Assembly (NCBI RefSeq): GCF_905404315.1
Contig: NC_066265.1
Span: forward strand, 13,563,501 to 13,627,500
DNA length: 64,000 nt
Direction: 5' to 3'
From: Leptidea sinapis
Lineage: Eukaryota > Arthropoda > Insecta > Lepidoptera > Pieridae
Both the position numbers and the translations under genes were made by a program. A model generated the notes under the pieces. The model was not told where the DNA came from, made no database searches, and saw nothing but the letters and a program-made list of their open reading frames with translations. Of this stretch, positions 12,319 to 23,904 are shown one piece after another. How positions within the stretch are numbered: the stretch's first letter is position 1; every line of letters starts with the position of its first letter.

Positions 12319-12391
12319 GAACGATGCGGGATTCGAACCCTCGAACTCCGGCGTTCCGTGCCGGTGCTCTAACCAACTGAGCCAACCGTTC
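12319..12391 (-). repeat. tRNA-like SINE head, family S2 copy 1
   Basis: On the minus strand 73 nt fold as a tRNA cloverleaf: a 7-bp acceptor with one G-U pair, box A GGCTCAGTTGGTTAG, an anticodon stem CCGGC/GCCGG around a 7-nt loop whose position 33 is C instead of the invariant U, and box B GGTTCGAATCC. A second diverged copy sits 750 bp away at 13075-13146 in the same orientation. The repeat context and the C33 favour a tRNA-derived SINE over a working tRNA. A genuine tRNA gene is the alternative. Confidence 0.55.
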
Positions 12392-13074
12392 GAGTACCGC
12401 CTCGTTATAGATTGTGGCTTCATCTACCTATTTCTTTGAAATTGTAATATGTCTCTCAGTGAAGATGCAGCTTTCTAATGGTGAAAGTATTTTTGAAATC
12501 GGTCCATTCGTATTTGTGTGAAAATATTACAAACTAAATGTCTTAAAAGTCTTTATGAGGATCATTTGATTTTGAATCTGTACACATGCCTTAAGAAACA
12601 TTAATGACTTGCAAAATACCCCAGAGCCTAGCTGAGTGTAATTATAAATTAATACAACATAGTTTTATCAACATCTATATCTTAATTAGTGTTGCTGTTG
12701 CAAACGGAAATGTACTAATTCAAGACAATGGAGTTATTTTAAAACAAATATTGTTCTTCGTTATCACGTCGGTACAGCTTGATGTTACTTTCTAAGAAAA
12801 AAACTTACATTTATTAATATTTCACACGATAAATAATCGTCTCAGAAGTCTAGTTTAGTTTTACCTTTGAAGAAATAGCTACTTTAGGTGATAATATTAA
12901 TTTTAAATTCTACTCAGTTCGTAGCTGCGTTGGGTTCATAACACAATGATTATTCAGTTTACACACACCACGATCTATTCGTACTTATTGGGTACTTACT
13001 TAGTGTGTGAATAGACTGCAGGCGCCTTTTTACACTACATAGCAACATAAATTAAATATGAAAACAATATTCGT

Positions 13075-13146
13075 GAACGATGCAGGACTTGAACCAGCGA
13101 CCTCTCGCGTTCCGTGCAATTGCTCTTTCCACTGAGTAAACCGGTC
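13075..13146 (-). repeat. tRNA-like SINE head, family S2 copy 2
   Basis: Same layout as 12319-12391 but with several broken pairs in the D and anticodon arms. Both share the flank ATGAACGATG/GTGAACGATG. Confidence 0.5.
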
Positions 13147-13239
13147 GAGACTAACGAGATCTAGTAAGTAGTGTTTTTAATACGACATAAATCGTAAACA
13201 GCAATTTACCTTTCATTCAATCAACTCAAATATTATTAT

Positions 13240-13325
13240 TATTAAATAACTTTTATATTATGTTACTTGCTGCTACGGAACCCTTGATGGGCGAGTCCGA
13301 CTCGCACTTGGCCGCTTTTTTTTTG
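13240..13325 (+). repeat. Repeat end shared with 44680-44760
   Basis: TTGCTGCTACGGAACCCTT, GAGTCCGACTCGCACTTGGC and a T-run recur at 44690-44760. This is a terminal piece of an unassigned interspersed repeat. Confidence 0.5.
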
Positions 13326-13459
13326 TATCTAAAATCTACCGTCTAGAATTTAAATTTATAATTTATTATTACAAGTTCAAATTATTTTTCTCTATATTTA
13401 ATGACACTTCAACTCTTATTACAAAAACAAACAAGAAAATATTACATAACGTCAATAAA

Positions 13460-13600
13460 TATTATATAGCTAATATATAAATCCAGTGTCTTGATGTTTG
13501 CTTCCGGTGAAATCGTAAACTAATGAACGGATTTTAATGGGAATTACTACATGGAGTTTAGTCCAACTTGAGATATAGGATAGTTTTTAATTCCGAACAA
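13460..13600 (+). repeat. Helitron-related 5' fragment
   Basis: AACTAATGAACGGATTTTAA and CAACTTGAGATATAGGATAG match the left part of the repeat at 44270-44590. Its 3' half is absent. Confidence 0.4.
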
Positions 13601-14524
13601 TGAAGTTCTATATATAAAGACAATGCACCTCATACAAAATCAAAGTCGAAATATGGCATATGCCACAAATGACACCGTAATAACCTTCGACTGCTGTGTC
13701 TATACATTTCTGCGTTTACTCCAGTATTTTAAGATATTATTGGGCAATAAGCAGCAATGTAAGCACAATTTCAGTTTCAGCTGCGTATTTTGAATTAAGA
13801 ACCAGATTTGGACAGTGACATCCGTGGAGTAGGAGTTAGGTATTTTTTTAAAACCAGACGAAAAAGAGGGTTGCTATAAGTTTTACTTTCGTCAGTCTGT
13901 CCCTATTTGCCGATCAAGATCTGTTCAGTCGAGGGTTTTTTACGTTTTTAATCAAAAATCACACTCATATTATTTATTGGCCTGTGTTTTTATTTGTTAC
14001 TTCTTTACGTTCTTATTACGTTTGGATTTAATAAGTTAAGATAACGTTTAATGAGAGAAACTAATACTCAAATATAATATTTTAATTTACATATAATAAT
14101 TAGTTAAACTGGTTATTTAAACGTTAAGTTCATTGAATTAAATAAAATTTGTCTTTTAGATTCGGATATCTTTTATGTATATGCTTACACTAAGCGGATA
14201 TAAAAATATATTTGTATGTCAGCTTTTGTCAAATTGTAAATGTGGTTAAATCCAAACAACTTAAATCCTTTAGTGATGAAATATAAATATGCTTATTTGG
14301 TTTATTAATTTCTTCTCATCTCTCTCTTGCTACCACTATCTCATGTACAGGAAAGCTGATGAATATTAGCGTTATCATATTTTGTAAATACGTATCAAAT
14401 ATCACAACGTAACGATACTTCCGTGATAACGTGTAAAAAGCACTAGTATGTAATTGTTCACGTTCTCGTAAGCTGTTCACTTTACACAAAATACAATATT
14501 GTTAATCATTGCTAACTAGGCCTT

Positions 14525-15475
14525 TAAAAAAAAATTTAACAAAAAAACAACCGAATTCAAAAACACTATAATATTGTAATAATGTACTAAAAAGTATAAA
14601 AATAATTACGTATTTTTATACAATCTAACTAACAAATCTAATTCCAGTATCGATTATTGATATTTATGAATGCCCCGCGTTGAGTGATTTGAGTCACCTA
14701 AGGCCCCGCTCTCGTCTCTCGCACGTCATGTGTGCGACTCTATATCACCTATATGTTACTGTATGTTACAAATGTTAAGTTACAAACCTACCTTGGCTGA
14801 CACCGACTACAGAAATAACAATAATCGTTACTAGAATTAGATTTATTAATTAGATTGTATAAATATACGCAATTATTTTTATACTTTTTAGCTCATATTA
14901 TATCTATTGTTATGGAATAGTGTTTTTGAAGTTGTAAGTTTTTTGTTAATTTTATTTTTTATTTTTAGATTTTTAGTGAATCTTAACTACACTAACTAAT
15001 AATTTGTCTAAATTTGTGTAGAACTATTAACTTTTGCAATACAGCAATGAATGTAAGCGCATTTGCAATTTTATTACGGACAATTAGAAATTCTGCCACA
15101 GATTTCATTGTTTCCATCGATATTTGACTACGACAATTATTTGACCATAACGGCGTGACCTTAGGTGACTCAAATATCCGGACAGCATATAAAAAATTCG
15201 GCTTAGAATCGTTAATTTCCTCCTAAGAATGGAACAGTTCCGTTACTTTGTCATGGATCCCATAATCAGAACCTAACCAAACTCTCACCTCATTGATATC
15301 GGTTGGCGCAATATTGAGTAATTCTTAAATTTGTCGCGTACATTCTTGTAGCAAATTTAAGACTTTTATGGTTTTCTCATGGTTGCAATTATCAGTTGAA
15401 AGTTCTGAGGTAAGAAACATATCGATGAATTGAGACACACCTCCCTTTTTGAAGTCGGTTAAAAAGACGAAGCGA
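14525..15475. repeat. TIR element family C, copy 1
   Basis: Left end TTAACAAAAAAACAACCGAAT and right end TTTGAAGTCGGTTAAAAA form a short imperfect TIR. The interior (GGAACAGTTCCGTTACTTTG; TTTAAGACTTTTATGGTTTT) matches 27598-28145, but this copy contains about 400 bp more (14650-15180), which may be a further insertion. Noncoding. Confidence 0.5.
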
Positions 15476-15739
15476 CTCTATTGTTTTCATTTCTGACTGT
15501 GTCCTTTCATCTGTCCCATTCTGACAAGCGGATCTTTTCTGGGAATTGTAAATAATTGTACCATATTAAATGAAAAAATATTCATTTTAATAAATTACAT
15601 ACGCTTTTTGCATATCATCTTGTATAAATAAAATAACCTTACCGATGATAAGTGTTTCCACCATCTTTTTTAGTCTTTTTATAGCACACTTAGGCTTGTT
15701 GATTGACACACAATTGACACACGAATAAGGAGAAAAGTG

Positions 15740-16050
15740 TGCTTACATTGTCTTTAAGCTCACTTTTGCCGTTCCACTGTCAGACTGCGAATGATTTGTC
15801 CATATGTATAGGACATAATTATTATATTTATTTTCAATATTTGTTTTGTATGGATATATTTTCTCCGAGTGAATTTATTGACGCACGGTTTGATAGTTCT
15901 GCTGCGAAACAATTTCATTATAACAACAGGGAGCATATTTTTTTACGAAATAATTCTTGATGTTATGAAATATTATTGATAAATTCATAAAAAACAGTAT
16001 TTTATTTATTATGTACAGAATGAACAATGTCTGTCGGTTCAGCTAATTGA
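15740..16050 (+). mobile_element. Helitron 3' portion
   Basis: Shares GAATTTATTGACGCACGGTT, TTCTGCTGCGAAACAATTTC and a decayed terminus CTGTCGGTTCAGCTAA with the Helitron at 3230-3660. The final CTAG is mutated to CTAA. Confidence 0.5.
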
Positions 16051-16425
16051 TAAAAGTAGTGAACAACGACATTTCACAAATGTCCCCGTCATGTCACGTC
16101 GAAACTATACTAAAAAGCAATGTAAAATTAATGAGTATCAATTAAAACTTCCAACGCAATAAGTCAATCTTAAACACAGATAATAATAATATGCTTTGAC
16201 GAATATTTTTTATTATAAGCTCACCTTGGTTTCACATTAGGCCGTGTTAGTAAACTAAAGATGCATGTTTGATAAAACTGAACATGTCAAATGTCAAAAC
16301 ATTAGATTTAGCCTTGTAGTTAAATAAATGATTATACAAAATTATTGTACGATTGATTGGAAGTTGAGAGACGAGTACCTACACATTTTAATAATAATTT
16401 TAACATTAAAATTTTTTTTCTTCTG
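16051..16425. other. No feature recognised
   Basis: A+T-rich sequence between two repeats; nothing coding. Confidence 0.45.
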
Positions 16426-16733
16426 TTTTTTTTAATGAAAGTAAGGGACAAGACGAGCAGCACGTTCAGCTGATGGTAATTGATACGTCCTACCCATAAC
16501 AATGCAATGCCGCTCAGGATTCTTGAATAACCTAAAAATTCTGAGCGGACAATTGCACTCATCACCTTGAGACGTAAGATATTAAGTCTCATTTGCCCAG
16601 TAATTTCACAAGCTACGGCGCCCTTAAGACCGAAACACAGTAATGTTTATATATTACTACGTCACGGCCGAAATGGGCGCCGGTTTGGTACCCATAATCT
16701 AGCCGGCTTCCTGTGCAAATGAAGCTCCCACTG
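16426..16733 (-). repeat. SINE-like family A, copy 3
   Basis: Near full-length family A member preceded by a T-rich run (the A-tail in sense orientation). The open frame at 16332-16592 is incidental. Confidence 0.7.
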
Positions 16734-16861
16734 TATTCTGCGTCTCGGCAATCTGTCTTTCACCAATGATCCAATAATCTGACTGAATATGATTGTATTT
16801 TGGTGTAGTATTTAGAGAGGCTTTTCAAGTGAGAAGTCTCTCAATCCTCGTCCACTAATCT

Positions 16862-17148
16862 ATTTTTTATTTATTTTATGATAATAAGGGACGAAGCGAG
16901 CAGGACGTTCCGCTGATGGTAATTGATGCGCACTACCCATTACAATGCAATGCCGTTCAGGATTCTTGAAAATCCCAAAAATTCTGAGCAGGACTACAGT
17001 TGCGCTCGTCACCTTGAGACATAAGATGTTAAGTCTGATTTGCCCAGTAGGTTCACTACCTACAGCGCCCTTCAGACCGCAAACCAGTTATTTACACATT
17101 ACTGCTTCACGGCCGAAATAGGCGCCGTTGTGGTACCCATAATCTAGC
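16862..17148 (-). repeat. SINE-like family A, copy 4, inside a duplicated LINE stretch
   Basis: Family A member lacking its first ~20 bp. It is flanked by two diverged copies of a ~55-bp sequence (16808-16862 and 17151-17206, core AGAAGTCTCTCAATCCT). Confidence 0.65.
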
Positions 17149-17204
17149 TGTATTTAGAGAGGTTTTTCCATTGGAGAAGTCTCTCAATCCTTGTCCACGA
17201 ATCT

Positions 17205-17690
17205 TGCTGCCAGTACCTGAATACTGTGGCGCTTCAGCCTAGTTTATTTAAGGTTCCCAGGATCCTGAAGTTGAACAGCAAGTTTGTTTCTGTGACTGTA
17301 AAATCTACTCGTATAAAGGTAGCTACTGAATTTTTCTATTTCTTGCTTATTAGTCTCCAGTTTTATGTCTGCGTACATCATATTGTTGCTTACATGCCAA
17401 GGGATATTAATCATGTTTCTGATTGTTTTGCTTTGGAACCCCTACAGTATCTCTATGTTACTGGTGGTTGCTGATACCCAGAGCTCATTCCCATATGTCC
17501 AAATAGGTTTGAGAATAGCTTTGTAAACATTTTGCCTTCATATGTGAGTTTGGATTTTTGACCTAGCAGCCTGTATAGATTGCCGACTTTGGTATCTAAC
17601 TGTTTGCGTTTGTCCAGATATGTTTCTGCCACGTAAGTCGTCTATCCAGGTTCCCTAGATATTTAGCATCATCCGCCTGAGGCACTGGCA
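17205..17690 (-). pseudogene. Jockey-clade LINE RT fragment
   Basis: Minus-strand frames from 17690 downwards spell a decayed Jockey RT C-terminal region: a YLG-like motif, DRRLTWQKHIWTN, then a stretch resembling the conserved Jockey thumb region (TYLDIWE where TYGIQLWG is usual, as remembered). Several stops and frameshifts. The plus-strand open frame at 17226-17474 is a shadow. Confidence 0.6.
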
Positions 17691-17774
17691 ATTATAAATT
17701 TAAATCATAATAAAAATTAAATAATAGTAGAATATACATCCAGAGAGTAGAACAGTGTAAGTAGGTAGTTGTAC

Positions 17775-17890
17775 TATTCAAATTCAAATATTTTTATTCA
17801 AAATAGGATTCAAAATCACTTATTGAACGTCAAAAACTACCACCTATTCAAAATAGACCCGACCAGAACGGGTGCAAGAAACTGAACAAG
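17775..17890 (-). repeat. CR1-like LINE 3' UTR end
   Basis: CAAATTCAAATATTTTTATTC is the reverse complement of the TTTGAATAAAAATATTTGAA tail of the CR1-like relic at 29290-30715. It is followed by a conserved-looking stretch with CCCGACCAGAACGGGTGCAA. Confidence 0.5.
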
Positions 17891-17964
17891 AAAACGTAAA
17901 ATATCGTACAACAAACCTTAAAATTACCATATATATTCTTTGGTATTTAGCATTATTTTTACAA

Positions 17965-18210
17965 AGTTTTAGTACGCAACCCGGCAATTAATTATTAGCA
18001 ATGATTAACAGAACATGTGGCATGTCAACGTCACTCAATGTTCGAGACTGGCTCAAGTACACCCACTTGGGCGTAGAATTTGTTGCCGCACTTTGCGACT
18101 ACGTCTGCGCCTGCGGTATCTAGGTGGAGCGCAGCGGAGACCAATCGTAAGGGTCTTAGGTTCTGAATACAGAGGTGTAGCGAAGGTTTCTAGAGTAAAG
18201 GCCTGCCTTT
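17965..18210 (+). repeat. Repeat family D, copy 1
   Basis: Shares ACATGTGGCATGTCAACGTC, GAGACTGGCTCAAGTACAC and GGAGCGCAGCGGAGACCAAT with the inverted copy at 26925-27085. The last part is also present at 30960-31010. Noncoding; superfamily unknown. Confidence 0.5.
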
Positions 18211-18299
18211 GAATGCCGAAAGTTCACTGGTTTTTCTCTAGATTACTATAACTAGCAGTTCTAAAAAATATTACTTATAATGCATGATATAATGCGTCG

Positions 18300-18620
18300 G
18301 ATAGTTGTTCTGCTGTGGTAATCGAGAGGGCAGTAAGCCGATGGTGGACATTTCTTATTATTACTGATTATCCCAGCGGAAACTCCATAGGGAGTGCCGC
18401 TTGCGCCTCTCTCTCCCCAAGAGAAGGTCGCCTTCGATGTAGGCTTAGAGGGCACCTGCCCAAAGCCAACTGCTGGTGGTGTTTAGTGGATAGGCACCTA
18501 GGTTATCACGTGAGTCCCACATAACCAACGCAGACTTAGGCTGCGTTGGTATGCATGAGCATTCACCACCTCCCTCCCGTCGTTATCCCGGAGGGTAGCC
18601 CTTTCCCATGTTTGGGCGCA
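18300..18620. other. GC-rich unassigned segment with hairpin
   Basis: Compositionally unlike its neighbours. It includes a perfect 10-bp stem ACCAACGCAG/CTGCGTTGGT at 18518-18544. The two opposed open frames at 18261-18524 have no domain. It may be an untranslated region of a LINE; I cannot prove it. Confidence 0.3.
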
Positions 18621-18784
18621 AAAAAAAATATTACTGATTTGGAATGTAAGACAAACGGGCTTTCGACCTATCTAGGTTTAATACATCTAAGTTAATTAGA
18701 AATGCATTTTTTTTTGTAAGTTAAAGTGAAGTAAAAACGGTAACATAATCTAGTTAACTATGCAAAAGAGACATACTATATCCT

Positions 18785-18981
18785 TTTTATTTATTTATTT
18801 ATTCAAACAAAACAAATCTTATAACTATATTTACAACTAGCTGACCTGGCAAACATTGTGTTGCCATATACATTATATATGTAAACCTTCCTTGAGCTTC
18901 AACGAATCTATTACAAAAGATTTCATTGAGATCGGTCGAATAGTTTAAGAGTTATTAGGGAACATACAAACATACATTATC

Positions 18982-19020
<39 letters not shown>

Positions 19021-19390
19021 TACTATGATTACATAAAATTAAAACTATCACTACAGGGAAGCGTACCAAGAATACTGGCAGCATTTTCACGTTGGATAGC
19101 TAGACTCAGCCGTTGACCGAAATAGCTGCCAGCGCTTGGGTTTCCAGTATTGAGGCGAGAAGATAGTATTTTGTACAGTCTGCGCGCCTTTGGGCCCCAC
19201 GGGCCAAGTGTCTCAACACTTTTATTTGCGACGCTTGCTGTCTTCAGCAGTCGAAGCAGCAGCCTCAGCACCAACTGACGTTACTTGGACATGAGAAGGA
19301 GCCAGACAGCGCACTTCCCCGTGCCCAAGCCACCAGAGTCATGCCGTCAGGACGATTGCCATCGTGGCGTATAATACCATTTGGCTCTAA
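18785..19390 (-). pseudogene. LINE RT C-terminal fragment, interrupted by Helitron
   Basis: Same family as 305-675. The minus strand first gives NRPDGMTLVAWARG (19300-19370) and, after a degenerate stretch, VETLGPWGPKARRL and LAIQRENAASILG. These are successive C-terminal motifs of this LINE RT family from memory. The 3' UTR is split by the Helitron at 18837-19020. Confidence 0.6.
18837..19020 (-). mobile_element. Short non-autonomous Helitron with empty site in the window
   Basis: On the minus strand it starts TCTATATATATA and ends CAGGTCAGCTAG, with no target duplication. The homologous LINE at 305-675 has the uninterrupted site TTTACAATACTATC, placing the insertion exactly between A and T, as Helitrons do. 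184 bp; a long (AT)n run lies near its 5' end. Confidence 0.8.
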
Positions 19391-19893
19391 ATAATTTTGC
19401 CATTTTTATTTCTTACTTACAAATTTCTTCACAAAATATGAGTATATCTCTGGTATGCTGCTCTTTAACTTAGTTTGAACTCATGTACCAAAGTTATTTT
19501 ACTAGTTACATCTACAGTATGAAGCATTACTCCACTTTTAAGAAATAAGAACTTCTGTATTGTTTTTAAAAAACGAAACGTCACTACTAATGACGTCACA
19601 ATTGTTGACTTGCTGGTGACACATGAGTAACTAAACGGTACAGAGGCAAAGATTCTTAAGAGCGGGCTTAATTGTTACCTATTTTTGTAGGGTTGTCATT
19701 GGAGGGATGACCTAATTTTTATAAACAGTTTTTTAAAAATTATTATTTTATTCTGAAGTGCACTAAATATATTAAAACATTCTAAAATCGTTCTTCCTCT
19801 TCTTTTTCTTCCGACATAGCCGGGAAAAACATGAAGTTTTCGTGTCGCAGACGCAATAGTGATCATTTACGTACAGGTAACTCGTTTGGTTGC
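19391..19893. other. No feature recognised
   Basis: A+T-rich, no coding frame with recognisable motifs. Confidence 0.45.
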
Positions 19894-20050
19894 CTTTTTT
19901 TTATGAAATTAAGGGACGAGACGAGCAGGACGTTTAGCTGATGGTACGCCCTGCCTATTACAATGCAATGCCACTCAAGATTATTGAAAAACGCAAAAAT
20001 TCTGAGCGGAACTGGGCAACTGGCAACTGGGCTCGTCACCTTGAGACGTG
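19894..20050 (-). repeat. SINE-like family A, copy 5 (truncated)
   Basis: Only the A-tail-proximal half of the family remains, up to CTCGTCACCTTGAGACGTGA. Confidence 0.65.
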
Positions 20051-20307
20051 AGTGTCTTTTTACTAAAAGGCCCATTCTATTAATCAAGTTGACACATAAT
20101 AAGGATTTCGACCACAGGCAGTACAAGTAAATATTATCGTGTCTGGTAACAACAAGTACAAAATTATTCCACGTAAACACCACCGTAATTCCGTGTTGCC
20201 AGCTTAAACACTAGTCAAATGTAAACGCCACTGTTTACTAATTGTTGTTATATTAACTGTTCGGACCCACTTCGGCTTGGATTCGAAACAGGGCCTGGCT
20301 GAATCCC

Positions 20308-20616
20308 TTTTTTTTAATGACAATAACAGACGAGACGAGCAGGACGTTCAGCTGATGGTAATTGATACACTCTGCTCATTATAATGCAGTGCCGCTTAGG
20401 ATTCTTAAAAACCCAAAACTTCTGAGCGGCACTACAACTGCTCTCGTCATGTTGAGACATAAGTCTCATTTGCTCATTAATTTCACTAGCTACGGCGACC
20501 TTTAGAGCGACACAGTAATACTTACACATTACTGCTTCACAGCAAGTGCAATAGGCGCCGTGTGTTGTGGTACCCATAATCTAGCCGGTATCCTGTGCAA
20601 AGGAGCCACCCACTGG
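20308..20616 (-). repeat. SINE-like family A, copy 6
   Basis: Near full-length, with an 8-9 nt T-run at the A-tail side and GCCACCCACTGG at the other end. Confidence 0.7.
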
Positions 20617-21229
20617 CGAATCGCTACTGCGTTCCAAAATAGGCTTTAGGCGTATTTTTAGTAACGGCATTAGGCCCTATAACAGAACTTCACAACCTTT
20701 ATAAATTGGAACGTTGGTTATGACTAAATCAAATTTTAAACGTCTCCAAAATCACAGTCCATCTAGTAAAACGTAATAAGAAATAATAAACAAAACTAAT
20801 TAAATAACAATTAATCACTGTAACAAGATGGTAGGACTGACAGCACAATAATGCATAACCAATTTTGTCAATCTCTGTGTTTTATTATTATAAAATACTA
20901 AGGAGCTGATTCCAAGTGTGGCTTACTGTTTACGACTTGTCAAGATCGGTTACAGTAACAATAGATCTGTTTTCATTTTCGCTATATCTACGTTATGCCA
21001 AATCTTCACAATCGGTGATTACAGGTACAGGCTTATTCTCTTCTAGTCGCCATTCATCGTCTCTTATCGTCATAGAGATCGCGGTGATCGGTCACTTGTC
21101 GGTTTTCCGGGCACGCATCAAAGGGAATTCACGTGATGTTGCGTGCGCGTGCCTACACAATCGCCGGTCAAACATGACATAAATATGGCGTACCTAAGTC
21201 TTTATTCTCTTTAATTCATTCTGCCAGTC
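20617..21229. other. No feature recognised
   Basis: The 88-aa open frame at 20916-21182 lacks any known motif; nothing else seen. Confidence 0.45.
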
Positions 21230-21605
21230 GTTTTACACGTGTCAGCTTTGGACTAATTATTCTAAGAAGTCGTATGGCATACGAGTCGCCTACAATAACA
21301 TTTTTAGATTCCTCATGGGCCTGAAACGTTGCTGTAGCGCTTCAGAAATGTATGCGGAGGCTAGGGTTTATTTATTTTTTTCTATTCAGCGTAAAAGAAT
21401 TGCATCGTTCATGTCCAGGGTTGAGACGTGTAATAACGGCATTATCAGAAGTCTGTCTGACAGGCTGATGCTTTCAGCAATGTATCGACGCTGGGTGGAT
21501 ATTGCAACCTAATTTTTATTTGTAATTTATACTTTTGACTTTATTTTAATTATATATTTTATGCTGTGTCTGTACTATGGATCAAGGGTCTGAAATAAAG
21601 TATTA
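21230..21605 (+). pseudogene. LINE RT C-terminal tail and 3' end
   Basis: Plus-strand frame contains VAYNNIFRFLMGLKR, CSASEMYAEARVY and KRIASFMSRVET. From memory this is the characteristic tail of a widespread LINE RT family (usual form ...QYNNAFR.LLGLPR.CSAS.MFAEAR...). A stop at 21510 is followed by a 3' UTR ending GGGTCTGAAATAAAGTATTA plus (ATT)n. 5' truncated. Confidence 0.6.
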
Positions 21606-21615
21606 TTATTATTTA

Positions 21616-21846
21616 TCTTAGATCTTTTATACGTTTAAATAGTATATGGCAGCTGTGAAATCGTCGAAAAAATTGTGCTTCGAACTAACCTTATTAAGAG
21701 CAATTCACGCATACTAACACAAAGTGTCATACAAATCGCGAGTGTAAGACGTTGCTTGTCACGCACACTAAAATATCATTCCTGGCCTGTTTTTATTGGT
21801 TGTCTAACAGCAAGAGACTCTATCTAGACGTATAAATTGTCTAAGG
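21616..21846. repeat. MITE family E, copy 2
   Basis: TIR CTTAGATCTTTTATACGTTT at left and its counterpart TCTAGACGTATAAATTGTCTA at right. The interior includes GGTTGTCTAACAGCAAGAGA. Confidence 0.65.
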
Positions 21847-22028
21847 ATTTTATATATTAAAATATATAAATACATTTTTCAATAGGAGATTCACCACTAA
21901 TTGGTATTGCCATTATTTTGTACACTATTCCGAAATAAGTCTCTTAGTATTCTTAGTGTTGCAACCTTAAATAGCAACGTATTGTGACGTGTGAGCCCAT
22001 CCTTCACACGTGGGATCGTGGTAGAGAA

Positions 22029-22709
22029 AGGCCCGGTATCCATCAAAGCGTAGAGGAGAGGAGATGTATTTTGATAACCAATCTGATTTCTTTATTTCCA
22101 CATCTCTTCAACGCTTAGTTTCGGTGGAAATGAACCAAGCGGAGAGAAAAGGAGATTTATTCTAATAACCAATCCGATTTCGTTATTTCCACGTCTCCTC
22201 TCCGCTAAGCTTCGGTGGAAATGGATCAAGATCAAGCGGAGAGGAGAGGAGATGTATTTTGATAACCAATCTGATTTCTTTATTTCCACATCTCCTCTCC
22301 GCTTAGCTTCGGTGGAAATGGATCAAGATCAAGCGGAGAGGAGAGGAAATGTATTTTGATAACCAATCTGATTTCTTTATTTCCACATCTCCTCTCCGCT
22401 TAGCTTCGGTGGAAATGGATCAAGATCAAGCGGAGAGGAGAGGAAATGTATTTTGATAACCAATCTGATTTCTTTATTTCCATATCTCCTCTCCGCTTAG
22501 CTTCGGTGGAAATGGATCAAGCGGAGAGGAGATGTCTCGTTGGCCTATGAAGCGGCGCCGGCGCCTAGCGGCCCGCGCTCGCGCGCGCCTATCCACACCC
22601 GAAAGCGTTGTTATAAGCACAGCTCACATCTCCTCTCCGCTTTGGTGGAAATAACCTGACTAATCTACTCTCGTCTCCTCTCCTCTCCGCTTTGGCGGTT
22701 ACCGGGCCT
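22029..22709. mobile_element. MITE family G with internal tandem array
   Basis: Terminal inverted repeats of ~30 bp (left AGGCCCGGTATCCATCAAAG, right CTTTGGCGGTTACCGGGCCT). The same 4 bp, AGAA, lies on each side and is a possible target duplication. Inside are about five tandem units of ~97 bp (22040-22510), each carrying GCGGAGAGGAGAGG and its inverted partner CCTCTCCGC, so the array is also a chain of potential stem-loops. A GC-rich end (22540-22600) follows. No coding capacity; the open frame at 22092-22289 is an array artefact. Confidence 0.65.
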
Positions 22710-22791
22710 AGAACAGTTTGCTTCTCTGGTAGCCTTTTATTTAATTGATTCTAAATAATATTCTTATACTTACAATATTTTACTCTCACAT

Positions 22792-23005
22792 AATTTATGC
22801 GTCTAGATAGAGGCCTCTTGCTGCTAGACAACCGATGACAACAGGTCAGGTTTATTAATTTAGAGTGCGTTTTACACCCGCATTTGTATGTCACTTATGT
22901 TGATGTACGTGAATTGTTAAAAATAGAGGTTACCTGTCAAACTAAATTTTTTTTCGCCGTTTTCACAGCTGTCACAGTGTATCTAAACGTATAAATGATC
23001 TAAGA
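22792..23005. repeat. MITE family E, copy 3 (inverted)
   Basis: Reverse-complement copy of family E: ATAATTTATGCGTCTAGATA at left and GTATAAATGATCTAAGA at right. Confidence 0.65.
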
Positions 23006-23089
23006 TTTTATTTTATATTAAATACCAGGCCGAAGTCAGACCGTTCTTACTTCACTTCGTCAGCCTAGTGAAACTCTCTTAGAGAAAAG

Positions 23090-23345
23090 CGACTCACTCG
23101 ATTGAATGGAACGCGCAGTCTTTGACAGATGACGGCTATAATCTTGTAAAAATAGGAGATGTTCGATAGCAACTGTTCGCTTTCAAACTTAATAATACTT
23201 CGTGGCCAATCGCGATACTGTTATTACTACTATTTGAAAATAATGTCAAATCATTGCACATTTCATACTAAACAAAATTTCAATTTTTGCTTAGGCAGTC
23301 TCGCCTCTTATTACGTAGTATTTACATCCTCTTTGCACTTCGTGA
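23090..23345 (-). repeat. Repeat family H, inverted copy
   Basis: Reverse complement of units at 31365-31790: GCTATAATCTTGTAAAAATA, CTGTTCGCTTTCAAACTTAA and GTCTCGCCTCTTATTACGTA. Open frame 23159-23392 is incidental. Confidence 0.5.
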
Positions 23346-23904
23346 TCTATTACCCTCTCGATTGTTTTCTATCCACGTCATTAAAGTTTTAAATTTTAAA
23401 TTAATTGATATTCCAACGTTACGGTCAACCGTACAATGAGTTTTTATATGCGAATAAGAACTCTTTGTCACAGTAGGTATATATAAGCGTTTTTATCATT
23501 TCTCGAGCCAGTGTCGAGGTGTCTGTGAATGAGAACAAGTTAGTTTACTTCCCACCAAAATCTTCGTGTTAGTCGTTAGAGACATTTCCAATACAAATTA
23601 TATTTTACCTTTTTAATTTAGTTAATAGAACTTCTCATTTATTATTATTACTCAAAATATCAATTTTGTTAGTAGTTGGTACCTGTCTTGTGTATTGGCA
23701 CAATATTTCTTGTTTCGCCAATACTTGCTCAAGATAACGCTCGCGCAATAAATAGCATTAAGCGCTTAATTTTACAGTTTGTGAACTATATTGTTATTTA
23801 ATAGGCTCTCCGAATTCCGAGTAAGGTCGTGAGTTGTTATAAATATAACTGCGGCTGGACATGTAAGACTTCAATAGACCTATATAATAAATAATAGATC
23901 CAAT
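23346..23904. other. No feature recognised
   Basis: A+T-rich sequence; nothing coding identified. Confidence 0.45.

Noticed and set aside
12319..12391. Stand-alone tRNA gene on the minus strand
   Set aside because: The fold is good, but C at position 33, a diverged second copy 750 bp away and shared flanks point to a tRNA-derived SINE.
22092..22289. 65-aa frame in tandem repeats
   Set aside because: Product of the repetitive array, no family resemblance.
22040..22510. CRISPR array
   Set aside because: Units are contiguous ~97-bp tandem repeats without variable spacers, inside a MITE in a eukaryotic genome.
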